From NCBI GenBank assembly GCA_019119555.1, contig DWWU01000016.1, forward strand, positions 1 through 64,000: 64,000 nt of DNA. Reading direction: 5' to 3'. Within the stretch, counting starts at the first letter, position 1, and each line of letters opens with the position of its first letter. Under the pieces are notes generated by a model. That model worked only from the letters and a program-made list of their open reading frames with translations, did not search any database and had not been told where the DNA came from. Shown piece by piece: positions 35,693-44,497 of this stretch. The stretch comes from Candidatus Fusicatenibacter intestinigallinarum. GTDB taxonomy: Bacteria; Bacillota; Clostridia; Lachnospirales; Lachnospiraceae. Made by a program: the position numbers and the translations under genes.

Positions 35693-35721
35693 ATTATACC
35701 CCTTTCCGCAGGCGGTTACAA
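35693..35721 (-). promoter_or_regulatory. Promoter of the GH13 gene
   Basis: On the minus strand, -35 TTGTAA (35716-35721), 17-bp spacer, perfect -10 TATAAT (35693-35698), 36 bp before the start codon. Confidence 0.7.
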
Positions 35722-35753
35722 CATCTTTTTGGGAGGGGGAACAATTCCGCCAG

Positions 35754-35780
35754 ATAACCGTTCCGCTGCGAAACTGTTAT
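35754..35780. repeat. Degenerate palindrome-family copy
   Basis: ATAACCGTTCCGCTGCG then AAACTGTTAT. Only the outer arms pair well. It lies between the GH13 promoter and the ftsH-side terminator. Confidence 0.5.
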
Positions 35781-35791
35781 AAAAGGACAGT

Positions 35792-35820
35792 AAAAAAGCC
35801 AGCGGGCAGCTGGCTTTTTT
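35792..35820 (-). terminator. Terminator downstream of ftsH (bidirectional shape)
   Basis: AAAAAAGCCAG and CTGGCTTTTTT enclose a short loop, giving T-runs on both strands. From the ftsH side it lies about 210 bp after the stop. The intervening 35821-36030 holds no gene that I can see, only A/T-rich sequence and a loose CGGCAGG...CCTGCCG inverted repeat (about 35963-36021). Confidence 0.75.
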
Positions 35821-36030
35821 GGAGAAGGTATTTCTTCTTATGGGGTGTAGCAAAAACTATATAATGTATTGGGGGGTTTTTACAGTAATTATAATATCAT
35901 AGAGGTGGCAAAAAGTGTGCACAAATTGCTTTTTTTTTCGCTTCCATTTCTATTCAAATTAACGGCAGGTTCCGCCGGAATTTCTGAATTTCAATTTCAT
36001 TTTGCACAAATCCTGCCGTTTTTCCACCTC

Positions 36031-37896
36031 TCAGGCGTCTGCGGACGGCTGTTCCGGAAGAACCGCCCCTGCAGTTTCTTCGTCAAAAATCGCCTCGAAC
36101 TCCGGACGGGTCAGCTTTTCTTTTTCCATCAGCCGCGCCGCACAGGTGTGCAGGACGTAGGAATGCTCTTTGATGATCGCTCTTGCCCGCTCATGGCACT
36201 CCTCAATGATGGATTTCACTTCCTCGTCGATCGATGCCGCCACATTCTCACTGTAGGTTTTCGTGTGTCCCCAGTCGCGTCCGATAAAAACCTCGTCGCT
36301 GTCGTCGTCATAGGCTACCAGTCCAAGCTTGCTGGACATTCCGTACTGGGTGACCATTGCCCGCGCGGTCGCCGTCGCCTGCTTGATATCCTGGGACGCT
36401 CCTGTTGTAATATCATCGAAAATCAGTTCTTCCGCCACCCGGCCTCCCAGGCAGACCGTAATATACTGAAGCATTTTTCCCCTGGTATTGAACATTTCAT
36501 CGTTCTCCGGCTGAGGCATCGTATAACCTGCCGCCCCGGGGCCCGTCGGAATGATCGAGATCGTGTAGACCGCCTCCATCTCCGGCAGCACATGGAACAG
36601 AATCGCGTGTCCTGTCTCGTGGTATGCGGTGATTTTCTTTTCCTTCTCCGAGATCACGCGGCTCTTCTTCTCCGTTCCGATGCCGACTTTGATGAACGCC
36701 TGGCGGATATCTTTCTGCATGATATAGTTTCTGCTTTCCTTGGCGGCTATGATCGCCGCTTCGTTGAGCAGATTCTCCAGCTGGGCTCCTGTAAATCCGG
36801 CGGTGGTCTGAGCGATCTGTTTCAGATCCACATCCTCGCCCAGCGGTTTATTTTTCGCATGGACGTAAAGGATCTCCTCCCGTCCCTTTACGTCAGGAGG
36901 TCCCACCACCACGCGGCGATCAAAACGTCCCGGACGAAGAATCGCAGGGTCAAGAATATCCACACGGTTGGTGGCCGCCATCACAATAATTCCCTCGTTG
37001 ACGCCGAATCCGTCCATTTCCACCAGCAGCTGATTCAGGGTCTGCTCCCTCTCGTCATGGCCGCCGCCCATTCCTGTTCCTCTGCGCCGCGCCACGGCGT
37101 CGATCTCGTCGATAAAAATAATGCACGGCGCATGGGCCTTGCCCTTTTCAAACAGGTCACGGACACGGGATGCCCCGACGCCTACAAACATCTCGACGAA
37201 ATCAGAACCGGAGATACTGAAAAACGGCACTCCCGCCTCGCCAGCCACCGCTTTCGCCAGCAGCGTCTTTCCGGTTCCCGGAGGTCCCACCAGCAGAACG
37301 CCTTTCGGAATCCTTGCGCCTACACGCGTGTATTTCTCCGGCGCTTTCAGGAAATCCACCACTTCCGCCAGATCCTCTTTTTCTTCCTCCAGTCCGGCCA
37401 CATCCCGAAACAGAATCTTCTTATCGTTTTCCGAGGAAAGATGCGCGTTGCTCTTTCCGAAGTTCATCATTCGGTTGTTCCCTCCGCCGCCGGCTCCGCT
37501 CAGAGACCGGGTCATCAGCGAAAATCCCAGCAGCAGCACAATTCCGATCAGCAGCGCAGGCATCACATAGCGGATAAAAATATTTTCCTGCGCCACCGGC
37601 CGAACAGTATAGTCGATGTCCTTCTGTTCCAGCAGTTCTGTCGCTTCGTTGACGTCTGTGACATTGACATAGGCCACATTTCCGTCCGTATCATGCAGAG
37701 TTAACCGTCCGGTGGGAATTTCCCGGTTCTGATAGATTTCCACGGAGGAAATATCGCCGTTGTCCACCATTTTCTGGAACGTCTGATAACTCAGAGTATT
37801 CTGCTGCCCCATGCTGTTCAGCATATAAAACAGCAGAACCACAATTAAAATCACCGGTATGAAAAACATTCCGGCTCCATTACGCTGTCTCTCCAA
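36031..37896 (-). CDS. ftsH: ATP-dependent zinc metalloprotease FtsH
   Basis: A 621-residue membrane AAA protease for quality control of membrane and regulatory proteins. Two transmembrane helices (residues about 10-27 and 108-127) flank an extracytoplasmic domain. Walker A GPPGTGKT is near residue 205, Walker [11 protein letters not shown] follows, then the arginine-finger region RPGRFDR. The zinc site HETGH is near residue 420. The start is TTG at 37894-37896 with AGGAG nine bases ahead. An ATG nine codons later lacks a ribosome site. It ends the conserved tilS-hpt-ftsH order. Confidence 0.96.
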   Translation of the reverse strand: MERQRNGAGMFFIPVILIVVLLFYMLNSMGQQNTLSYQTFQKMVDNGDISSVEIYQNREIPTGRLTLHDTDGNVAYVNVTDVNEATELLEQKDIDYTVRPVAQENIFIRYVMPALLIGIVLLLGFSLMTRSLSGAGGGGNNRMMNFGKSNAHLSSENDKKILFRDVAGLEEEKEDLAEVVDFLKAPEKYTRVGARIPKGVLLVGPPGTGKTLLAKAVAGEAGVPFFSISGSDFVEMFVGVGASRVRDLFEKGKAHAPCIIFIDEIDAVARRRGTGMGGGHDEREQTLNQLLVEMDGFGVNEGIIVMAATNRVDILDPAILRPGRFDRRVVVGPPDVKGREEILYVHAKNKPLGEDVDLKQIAQTTAGFTGAQLENLLNEAAIIAAKESRNYIMQKDIRQAFIKVGIGTEKKSRVISEKEKKITAYHETGHAILFHVLPEMEAVYTISIIPTGPGAAGYTMPQPENDEMFNTRGKMLQYITVCLGGRVAEELIFDDITTGASQDIKQATATARAMVTQYGMSSKLGLVAYDDDSDEVFIGRDWGHTKTYSENVAASIDEEVKSIIEECHERARAIIKEHSYVLHTCAARLMEKEKLTRPEFEAIFDEETAGAVLPEQPSADA

Positions 37897-37927
37897 CTTT
37901 CTTCTCTCCTGTGCTATTTTACATTAC

Positions 37928-38464
37928 TTACTTGTCCGCGTCGTCAAATTCCACCACTCCGATAAACGGAAGATTCCTGTACTTCTGCGCATAATCCAGA
38001 CCGTAGCCCACCACGAACTCATCCGGAATATTGAAGCAGGTGTAATCCACCTTCACGTCCTTGACTCTTCGCTCCGGCTTGTCCAGGAGCGTGCAGAGAC
38101 GCATGGATTTCGGATTTCTCTTCTTCAGAATATCCATCAGATAATAGAGTGTCCGTCCGGAGTCAATAATATCCTCAACAATGATCACATCTTTTCCTTC
38201 CAGCGGCTGATCCAGATCCTTCACGATACGGACGACTCCGCTGGAACTCGTCTCGTCGCCGTAACTGGACACAGACATGAAGTCCAGGCTCACCGGAACT
38301 TTGATTCTTTTTGCCAGTTCGCACATGAAGAACACGCCGCCCTTCAGGACGCAGATCAGATGTACCGATTTTCCCTCGTAATCCCTGTTGATCTGTTCTC
38401 CGATTTCCTGTATCCGTCTGTCCACTTCCTCTTCACTGAGCAGGACACGAATTTTTTCACTCAT
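37928..38464 (-). CDS. hpt: Hypoxanthine phosphoribosyltransferase
   Basis: A 178-residue purine salvage enzyme making IMP or GMP from the base and PRPP. The PRPP loop is VIIVEDIIDSGRTLYYL near residue 100. LICVLKGGVFFMCELAK provides the pyrophosphate loop and EFVVGYGLDYAQKYRNLP the C-terminal base site. The ATG overlaps the tilS end by eight bases, so translation is probably coupled. Lies 31 bp before ftsH in the same operon. Confidence 0.95.
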   Translation of the reverse strand: MSEKIRVLLSEEEVDRRIQEIGEQINRDYEGKSVHLICVLKGGVFFMCELAKRIKVPVSLDFMSVSSYGDETSSSGVVRIVKDLDQPLEGKDVIIVEDIIDSGRTLYYLMDILKKRNPKSMRLCTLLDKPERRVKDVKVDYTCFNIPDEFVVGYGLDYAQKYRNLPFIGVVEFDDADK

Positions 38465-39944
38465 TTGTATATCCTCCTGACACCTCTAACTGTATGATTT
38501 TTTCTGTTCCTTCTCTCACCCGGTACTTTTCGCTGACACGATACCCGACGACCCAGACAATCTCCGGTCCGTCGGCCACCAGAAGAACCGAATCCCTCTG
38601 TTCCCGCGGTATCTTTGCGTCGATCATATAATCTTTCAGCTTTTTCTTTCCGCCGTCTGACCGTACCGTGAGAAAATCGCCGCGCTCCCGTGTGCGAAGC
38701 ACAAGACCAGCCTTTATTTTATCATAATTGAAACATTTCGTATACTTATTTTCGGAAATTCTTTCGAAATCTGGCAACCGTTCCGCCGGCTGAACCGGTT
38801 CGAAATCTGATCCCTCTCCAGACGGCCGAACAGCTGCCGGACCGGGCTGCCGCGCCGGCTCTCCGTTCTTCCCAATGGAAACTTTCACCTGCCAGTTTCT
38901 CCAGTCATAGATGCCTTCGCCGGTTATTTCCACCAATTTTTCTTCCTTCCATGCGCCGGAAGATCCCTGTTTCGTTTTCCGGATTACAATGCCGTGATAT
39001 CCGCGAACCGCTTTCATACCGTACGGAAGACAGACATACTTTCCTGTCTGCTTTTCCAGCAGATTCCGTACGCTTTCCAGATGCTCCCGCTCCAGATCCT
39101 TTCGTTTCCCCGCCACCAGCTCCAGACAGTCTCTCACCAGATACCGCTGCAGGATCGCCGGCTCCCGGCAGATCTGTTCCGACAGCTCCACCTCGCCGGC
39201 CCCGGGGACAGCATACTGTTCGAACAGGCGTTTCGCCTGCGCAGAGAAATACTCTTCCGCCTCCATCAGATCCAGGGAAGTCTTTGCCATATGCTCCACG
39301 GCTCTCCGGTTCACTTTCTGTTCCAGGTACGGGATCACGTGATGGCGGATTCCGTTCCTCGTATATTCGTCCGCCGCATTGGTACTGTCCTCCCGCCATG
39401 AAATTCCCCGGCGCCGCAGCTCTTCCTCAATTTCCGGGCGCTCCAGACAGAGCAGCGGGCGGATCAGAGAGCCCCGTACCGGGCGAAGCGCCGCCAGCCC
39501 CGAAAGAGAGGTTCCCCGCGCCAGATGATGAATCATGGTCTCCGCCAGGTCGTTCCGGTGATGTGCCAGTGCAACCTTGGTTCCTCCGCAGGCCTGTCTG
39601 CATTCCTCAAAGACCCGCCTCCGTTCCACACGCCCGGCCTCTTCCAGGCTCAGGCGCTGCTCCTTTGCGACTGCTTCCACCGGGCAGGAATACAGAAAAA
39701 ACGGCACTCCCCGGGACGCACAGAACTGCTCCGCAAACCTGGCGTCCTCATCCGCTTCCCTGTCCCGCAGATTGTGATGCACATGGACTGCCTGCACACG
39801 AAATCCGCCCTTTTCCGAAAGCTCCAGCAACAGCTCCAGCAACAGTACAGAATCCGCTCCGCCGGAAAATCCCGTCAGAACCGTATCCCCCGGAACGATC
39901 ATCTGATATCTGCGGATAAACTCCGCCACTCTGTCAATTATCAC
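38457..39944 (-). CDS. tilS: tRNA(Ile)-lysidine synthase TilS
   Basis: A 495-residue enzyme that puts lysidine at C34 of tRNA-Ile (CAU). The PP-loop SGGADS is at residues 27-32, with VHVHHNLRDREADEDA and LAHHRNDLAETMI following. The C-terminal domain shows RERGDFLTVRSDGGKKKLKD. The start is GTG 39942-39944 with AAAGGAGG seven bases ahead. Between the two domains the protein carries an unusual Pro/Arg/Glu-rich stretch (about residues 360-395) that contains an in-frame palindrome copy, translated FEPVQPAERL. Such a linker is not expected in TilS. The gene overlaps hpt. Confidence 0.94.
   Translation of the reverse strand: MIIDRVAEFIRRYQMIVPGDTVLTGFSGGADSVLLLELLLELSEKGGFRVQAVHVHHNLRDREADEDARFAEQFCASRGVPFFLYSCPVEAVAKEQRLSLEEAGRVERRRVFEECRQACGGTKVALAHHRNDLAETMIHHLARGTSLSGLAALRPVRGSLIRPLLCLERPEIEEELRRRGISWREDSTNAADEYTRNGIRHHVIPYLEQKVNRRAVEHMAKTSLDLMEAEEYFSAQAKRLFEQYAVPGAGEVELSEQICREPAILQRYLVRDCLELVAGKRKDLEREHLESVRNLLEKQTGKYVCLPYGMKAVRGYHGIVIRKTKQGSSGAWKEEKLVEITGEGIYDWRNWQVKVSIGKNGEPARQPGPAAVRPSGEGSDFEPVQPAERLPDFERISENKYTKCFNYDKIKAGLVLRTRERGDFLTVRSDGGKKKLKDYMIDAKIPREQRDSVLLVADGPEIVWVVGYRVSEKYRVREGTEKIIQLEVSGGYTNE
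38774..38801. repeat. Dispersed palindrome copy inside the tilS reading frame
   Basis: GCAACCGTTCCGCCGG followed by CTGAACCGGTTC. It matches the intergenic family and is read in frame within tilS without a stop. Confidence 0.75.
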
Positions 39945-39965
39945 CGATATTCCTCCTTTGTGTTC

Positions 39966-39998
39966 CGGAAGCCGCTCCGTCGGTGGCACGGTACGGCA
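39966..39998. repeat. Degenerate palindrome-family relic
   Basis: GGAAGCCGCTCCGTCGGTGG then CACGGTACGGC resembles the relic at 18190-18215. It lies between the spoIIE stop and the tilS start. Weak. Confidence 0.35.
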
Positions 39999-40005
39999 CG
40001 TTCCA

Positions 40006-41490
40006 TCACTTTTTCCAGATCCGGGCTGCGAGAACCGTCATATCATCTTTTGCCTGAAAGCCTCCCAGGCGCAGAACGTGTTCCAGCAGCTCACGGGCAA
40101 ACTCCTTCGGCTCCTGGGCGGAAATTTTCAGAATCAGCTCCTTCATGATTTCTTCCTCCCGCCCGAATTCCAGCGCATCCAGCACGCCGTCCGTCACCAT
40201 GATCAGATAATCTCCATCATACAACTTTCTCGATGCCGTGTCAAAATCCAGCTGCTGCATCAGCCCGGCCGCCAGGCTTGTAGAAACAATACTCTCCACC
40301 CAGGTATCCCGGCGGATAAAGGTGGCTGCCGCCCCGGCCTTCAGAAAGCTGCAGACGCCGGTGTAAAGATCAATGGAACAGATGTCCACAGTGGAAAACA
40401 TCCCGTCCCCCCGCTGGAGCACGAGAGCTGAATTGATCATCCGGGCCGCCGTCTCTCTGGAAAACCCGGAGCGCAGAAACTGCTCGAACAGTTCCACCAC
40501 CGTCTCGCTCTCCTGGCTGGCCGCCAGACCGGAGCCCATTCCGTCGGAAAGGCACAGCACAAACCGACCGTCCTCGCAGATACATCCGTAATTGTCCCCG
40601 GAAATACTCTCGCCCTCCTTTGTCACCCGGGCAGCCCCGTGCAGAACCTGAAATCCCGTATCTTCGATGAACAGCACAGTCTGCATTTCCTGACTGAGCA
40701 CCCCTGTTCCGTCCCTTACCGCGACCATTCTTGCATCGCACAATTCCGACAGCAGATCCGCGACCCGGTGCAGCGTCATCTGGCACCCTTTCTTCGCACG
40801 CATGGTCATATAAATCTGAAGGTGTTCCTGAGGCTTTTCCTGAAGCCATATTTTCTGAACCGTCACACCGCTCCTGCGCAGCTTCTTTTCCAGCTTTTCC
40901 TCCATTTCTTCCGGCACGCTGTTCAGGCTGTAGATATCCTGCGCCGTACGGTTCATGATCCTTGCCACCTCATTCAGCTGCTCGGCCACTGCCAGACGGT
41001 TTTCGATCAGCTTATTGTTCCAGATCATATTCTGACGCATTTTCGCATATTCTCCATACAGAAGTTCAAGAAACCGGGCGCCGCTCAGACAGTGGGAAAT
41101 CCAGTCGCCCTTCGCCAGGTTCTGGCGCTCTTCATCCCCCTGGGCAAACGCCTCCAGAACCTCCAGACATTGCTGAGTCGTCAGGTGGCCGTACTGCTCC
41201 CAGCACCAGGAAGCCTTCGGGCAGCGCTCACACAGCTGTTCTCTCTGGTGTTCCAGTATCCTGTCCACCTGATCTCTGGTCAGATGCTCTTTTTTTCGCG
41301 GCATGCGGTAAAAAGTATCCGCCAGAGACCGGAAAGATTCCGCATACCGTTCCATCCGCACTTTCTGCGGATGATTGTCGTAAACCGCGACTTCCCGCCT
41401 GCTTTTTCTGGCTTCTAAAACAGTTTTTGCCATGTCCCTGACAATCAGCACCAGGCTGATCACGAACATGGCAACCACCCATTCCGGCAT
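40006..41490 (-). CDS. spoIIE: SpoIIE-type PP2C phosphatase, short form
   Basis: A 494-residue sporulation phosphatase, which in Bacillus dephosphorylates SpoIIAA to activate sigma-F. Only one hydrophobic helix is present at the N-terminus (WVVAMFVISLVLIV), unlike the about ten helices of Bacillus SpoIIE. A central domain with CERCPKASWCWEQYG follows. The C-terminal PP2C domain has SGDNYGCICEDGRFVLCLSD (quoted in part), GMGSGLAA and the DDMTVL metal site, all intact. AAGGGGAG lies eight bases before the ATG. Position between divIC/yabQ and tilS fits the conserved locus. Confidence 0.88.
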   Translation of the reverse strand: MPEWVVAMFVISLVLIVRDMAKTVLEARKSRREVAVYDNHPQKVRMERYAESFRSLADTFYRMPRKKEHLTRDQVDRILEHQREQLCERCPKASWCWEQYGHLTTQQCLEVLEAFAQGDEERQNLAKGDWISHCLSGARFLELLYGEYAKMRQNMIWNNKLIENRLAVAEQLNEVARIMNRTAQDIYSLNSVPEEMEEKLEKKLRRSGVTVQKIWLQEKPQEHLQIYMTMRAKKGCQMTLHRVADLLSELCDARMVAVRDGTGVLSQEMQTVLFIEDTGFQVLHGAARVTKEGESISGDNYGCICEDGRFVLCLSDGMGSGLAASQESETVVELFEQFLRSGFSRETAARMINSALVLQRGDGMFSTVDICSIDLYTGVCSFLKAGAAATFIRRDTWVESIVSTSLAAGLMQQLDFDTASRKLYDGDYLIMVTDGVLDALEFGREEEIMKELILKISAQEPKEFARELLEHVLRLGGFQAKDDMTVLAARIWKK

Positions 41491-41621
41491 TTTGACAACT
41501 CCCCTTTCCCACAGTCTTTCTCAAGGGAGTATTATAGCCGTTTTCTCTATGAAACAATGTCGAAAAAGACACCGGACAGAAAAAAATTTTTCGTCAAAAT
41601 CTTCCGACGTCCACAACCGTT

Positions 41622-41957
41622 CTATTCTTCCCGAAACAGAATCTCATTCTCCTTCAGAAGCCCCAGCTTCTCTCTCGCTGTTTTTTCTATGTACTCGTCG
41701 CTCTGCATATACTGTTCCAGATCCTGGATCTCCTGGGTTCTCTGCGTCTCTTCCTCCAGCTGCTGCTCCAGAGCGCTCTCCCGGAGACTGTTCTGCCGGA
41801 TCTCCTGACTCAGTTCATTCCCCCGCACCGCCGCTGCAACGCCGACACAAACCACAATCAGGCTCATCACCAGTACCGCCTGCTTCTCCCGGCCGCGCAT
41901 TTTTCTTCCTCTGTGCTGAAAGATTTTTTTCAGCCTCTTCCATCCCTTTTTACTCAT
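41622..41957 (-). CDS. divIC: DivIC/FtsB-type septum formation initiator
   Basis: A 111-residue bitopic division protein. A basic cytoplasmic N-terminus is followed by one transmembrane helix (residues about 28-45, LVMSLIVVCVGVAAAV), a coiled coil (about 48-80) and the conserved TAREKLGLLKENEILF ending. It bridges division proteins at the septum. The ATG overlaps the yabQ stop by four bases. Length and context are typical. Confidence 0.9.
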   Translation of the reverse strand: MSKKGWKRLKKIFQHRGRKMRGREKQAVLVMSLIVVCVGVAAAVRGNELSQEIRQNSLRESALEQQLEEETQRTQEIQDLEQYMQSDEYIEKTAREKLGLLKENEILFREE

Positions 41958-42394
41958 ACCCGATCCCCTTTGAAAAGCCTTTGAAAAAGTTTATATAAAT
42001 TTATTTTACATTTCCCGAAATAAAATTTCAACCTCTTTCCCAACTTTTTCAGTGCCTTTCGAGGGATATCCAGTATTTTTCCGATCATTTTCAACACTTT
42101 AGTTCCAAACCTGACATAATACGGGCTCAGGGAATATTTCCAGGCCAGACCGCCGAACAGAATCCCTGCAAACAGATACCCTCTGAGGCTCCCGCTGCTG
42201 ACCGTATAAAAATACCGGAAGGTATACAGCGCTGCAAAGATCCAGTACAGAAGATCTCTCAGATCCACCGCAATGCGTCCGCTCTTCCTTGCCAGCCGCC
42301 AGATCGTCAGTCCGTCATACAGCCACAGAAGTACGGCGCCATGGAAGAACGCTCTGGCAAACGCACTCAGCTCATGGCTCATATACCGGCTCAT
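41954..42394 (-). CDS. yabQ: Spore cortex biosynthesis protein YabQ
   Basis: A 146-residue membrane protein with hydrophobic helices (AFFHGAVLLWLYDGLTIW, LLYWIFAALYTFRYFY, YLFAGILFGGLAWKY) and a very basic tail. YabQ is needed for cortex formation in Bacillus. The start chosen is ATG 42392-42394, which nearly touches the yabP stop (TGAGATG). A second ATG four codons on is equally possible. Neither has a clear ribosome site, suggesting translational coupling to yabP. Confidence 0.85.
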   Translation of the reverse strand: MSRYMSHELSAFARAFFHGAVLLWLYDGLTIWRLARKSGRIAVDLRDLLYWIFAALYTFRYFYTVSSGSLRGYLFAGILFGGLAWKYSLSPYYVRFGTKVLKMIGKILDIPRKALKKLGKRLKFYFGKCKINLYKLFQRLFKGDRV

Positions 42395-42395
42395 C

Positions 42396-42677
42396 TCAGC
42401 GGAACAGACGCGCAATGAGCGCCTTGTCTTTCTGGTTTTTTCTTCCGGAATCGGAATACACAAGGCTGTCGATCTGTCCTTCCACCTCGACTTCTCCCTC
42501 CTCCAGACAAAGCCGGCTCACATGCAGTTCTTTCCCGCGGATCGTCAGCATACCGGCCGTCGTCGCCAGCAGAATCTCGTGATCGTCAAAACTGTACACA
42601 TCGGATACCCCCGTCATTTTTCCCTGTCCCCGATCCAGAAATCTCATTTCATGGGGCTTTGCTGTTCCCGATTCCAT
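42396..42677 (-). CDS. yabP: Sporulation protein YabP
   Basis: A 93-residue protein of the YabP/YqfC family, involved in spore coat or cortex assembly. It is beta-rich with the family phrases VYSFDDHEILLATTAGMLTI and IRGKELHVSRLCLEEGEVEV. GGGAGGG lies ten bases before the ATG. It precedes yabQ with a two-base gap, a standard pairing. Confidence 0.9.
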   Translation of the reverse strand: MESGTAKPHEMRFLDRGQGKMTGVSDVYSFDDHEILLATTAGMLTIRGKELHVSRLCLEEGEVEVEGQIDSLVYSDSGRKNQKDKALIARLFR

Positions 42678-42734
42678 ACAAAAAAGCCCTCCCTATAATG
42701 GTCTGTTTTCCATTATATGAAAGGGCCTGTTTTT

Positions 42735-42977
42735 TTATGTCAGATAGCGGTACAGCTCCTGCGCTTCTTCTTTCTTTACTGTCTCCTGCACATTGAGAAT
42801 CTCCACCCTGACGGCTTTGCTGCCAAACTGGATTTCCAGAATATCTCCGGCTTTTACCTGTGCCGACGCCTTTGCAGGGCGGTCATTAATCAGCACACGC
42901 CCCGCATCGCAGGCCTCGTTGGCTACGGTACGGCGCTTGATCAGTCTGGAAACTTTCAGAAATTTATCTAATCTCAT
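42735..42977 (-). CDS. rqcP: S4-domain RNA-binding protein RqcP
   Basis: An 80-residue single S4 domain (MRLDKFLKVSRLIKRRTVAN, then DAGRVLINDRPAKASAQVKA). In Bacillus RqcP works with RqcH in ribosome-associated quality control, adding alanine tails to stalled chains. Length and position near hup, mazG and yabP match. No clear defects. Confidence 0.92.
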   Translation of the reverse strand: MRLDKFLKVSRLIKRRTVANEACDAGRVLINDRPAKASAQVKAGDILEIQFGSKAVRVEILNVQETVKKEEAQELYRYLT

Positions 42978-42987
42978 AGACCTTCAA

Positions 42988-43260
42988 TTAGTTCATCATA
43001 TCCTTTAAAGCTTTTCCCGCTTTAAATTTCGGAGTCTTGGAAGCTTTGATCTGCATGGTCTCGCCTGTCTGCGGATTTCTTCCTTCTCTGGCCGCTCTCT
43101 CGGAAACCTCAAAAGTACCAAAGCCTACCAGCTGAACTTTCTCACCTTTCTTTAATTCTTCTGCGACAACATCAACAAATGCTTTTAACGCTGCCTCTAC
43201 ATCCTTTTTGGATAAATTGGTCTGCTCAGCCATTGCTGCAACTAATTCTGTTTTGTTCAT
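42988..43260 (-). CDS. hup: HU family DNA-binding protein
   Basis: A 90-residue nucleoid protein with the HU signature [20 protein letters not shown] and the typical start [23 protein letters not shown] 43258-43260 follows AGGAGGAG. The upstream in-frame extension is rejected. A strong promoter about 310 bp upstream implies an unusually long leader. It lies 10 bp before rqcP, so both are likely cotranscribed. Confidence 0.97.
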   Translation of the reverse strand: MNKTELVAAMAEQTNLSKKDVEAALKAFVDVVAEELKKGEKVQLVGFGTFEVSERAAREGRNPQTGETMQIKASKTPKFKAGKALKDMMN

Positions 43261-43575
43261 GAGTAAACTCCTCCTGTGTTTTCTTTCTTGCGATTGTTTT
43301 TCAGTCTGCCTGTCTTTGGTCCTCAGCAGCCCGGACACTCTCCGAGACCGCCGCCTCTTTTCTTCGGGAATACGAAATTCCAGCCGAATCCTGATATTCT
43401 GGTTCTGCGCATTTTCTGCCATTTCCGATGATTTCCACAGACAACCTCTGCGTCAGTACTTCTGTACAGCTCTGCCGGATCGCTGTACATCCAATAGTAT
43501 CTGGCATTTGAACCGTGCTTATTCCGGCGATCAGCGCAATATTGGAATTTCCTGACAGAATCGACTCTCTCCATA
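43261..43575 (-). other. Long untranslated leader of hup
   Basis: The interval between the strong promoter and the hup start holds no credible gene. Short open frames in all three minus-strand phases lack ribosome sites and family-like sequence. No riboswitch was recognised. Confidence 0.5.
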
Positions 43576-43604
43576 TATATACCGCTTATGCACCTTTTTG
43601 TCAA
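43576..43604 (-). promoter_or_regulatory. Strong promoter upstream of hup
   Basis: On the minus strand, perfect -35 TTGACA (43599-43604), 17-bp spacer, -10 TATATA (43576-43581). Confidence 0.75.
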
Positions 43605-43650
43605 GAAAAATGAGTGTTTTTCGGGGAAAACGTAGTTGCCGTCCAGAGCC

Positions 43651-44394
43651 TCACATCTCCTGTGATTCCGGACAGTGAACCGGCTTTTCTTCGTCTCTCT
43701 GCCTCAGTCTCTTCTCCAATGTATCTTTCAGCGCCTGTTCTCCGTTGATTCCCGACAGCCGGAGAACATTGCTGATTTCATAGAGAATCGCTCCGCCGTC
43801 CTCATCCGTCACGGAACCGACCTCCTCCGCTCTCTGCAGCAGTTCCCGGACTGCCCGGACAGACATGTGGAAATCCGAACCGGTACCGTCGTACTTCTGC
43901 ATTTTTTTCTGAACCTTCTGCGTGCGGAGCAGCGCCGGAAAACAGTGGGGAACCCGTTCCATCTCTTCCTGGGGCGTCTCGGGAGCTTTTTCTTCCCGCT
44001 TCAGCGTCTCCCAGTCTTTCTTCTGCGTTCTTCCCTCCGCATCGGAAAATACATGGGGATGGCGATGAATCATTTTCCTTCGGATCCCGTCGGCCACGTC
44101 GGCAAATGTAAAAGCATCCTCCTGTCGGCCGATCTCACTGTGGAGCATGACCTGAAACAGAAGATCCCCCAGTTCCTCCACAAGATCTTCGTCTCCTCCT
44201 CCATTTTCCATCGTCGTGACAGCGTCTGCCGTTTCATAGGCCTCCTCGATCAGAAACGGTTTCAGAGAGCTGTGTGTCTGCGCACGATCCCAGGGGCATC
44301 CGTTCTCTCCGCGCAGCGCTTTTACCACATCATAGAATGCACTGAACGCTTCCAGCGCCTTCTGTTTCTGTCTGTCTTCTCTTTTCTCATTCAT
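43651..44394 (-). CDS. mazG: Nucleoside triphosphate pyrophosphohydrolase MazG
   Basis: A 247-residue house-cleaning enzyme that hydrolyses NTPs to NMP and pyrophosphate. The first MazG domain has CPWDRAQTHSSLKPFLIEE, EEAYETADAV and ELGDLLFQVMLHSEIG with the metal-binding Glu/Asp cluster. A second, shorter domain begins near residue 150. ATG 44392-44394 follows AAGGGG at about ten bases. An upstream in-frame region is rejected. It heads the conserved mazG-hup-rqcP series. Confidence 0.93.
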   Translation of the reverse strand: MNEKREDRQKQKALEAFSAFYDVVKALRGENGCPWDRAQTHSSLKPFLIEEAYETADAVTTMENGGGDEDLVEELGDLLFQVMLHSEIGRQEDAFTFADVADGIRRKMIHRHPHVFSDAEGRTQKKDWETLKREEKAPETPQEEMERVPHCFPALLRTQKVQKKMQKYDGTGSDFHMSVRAVRELLQRAEEVGSVTDEDGGAILYEISNVLRLSGINGEQALKDTLEKRLRQRDEEKPVHCPESQEM

Positions 44395-44497
44395 CTCTGC
44401 TGTTTCCCCTTTATCGCCGCAGGGCGAACAGCAAACACTGTCCGCCCTGCACATTCCGCATATACCATATACGTTTCCGGAAATCTCTGTTATTGTT

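Noticed and set aside
35821-36030. A gene between the GH13 enzyme and ftsH
   Set aside because: Only A/T-rich sequence, homopolymer runs and a loose inverted repeat are present. The plus-strand open frame that begins here continues antisense to ftsH.
43301-43604. Small coding genes in the hup leader
   Set aside because: Open frames of 60-90 codons exist on the minus strand but none has a ribosome site or recognisable sequence.
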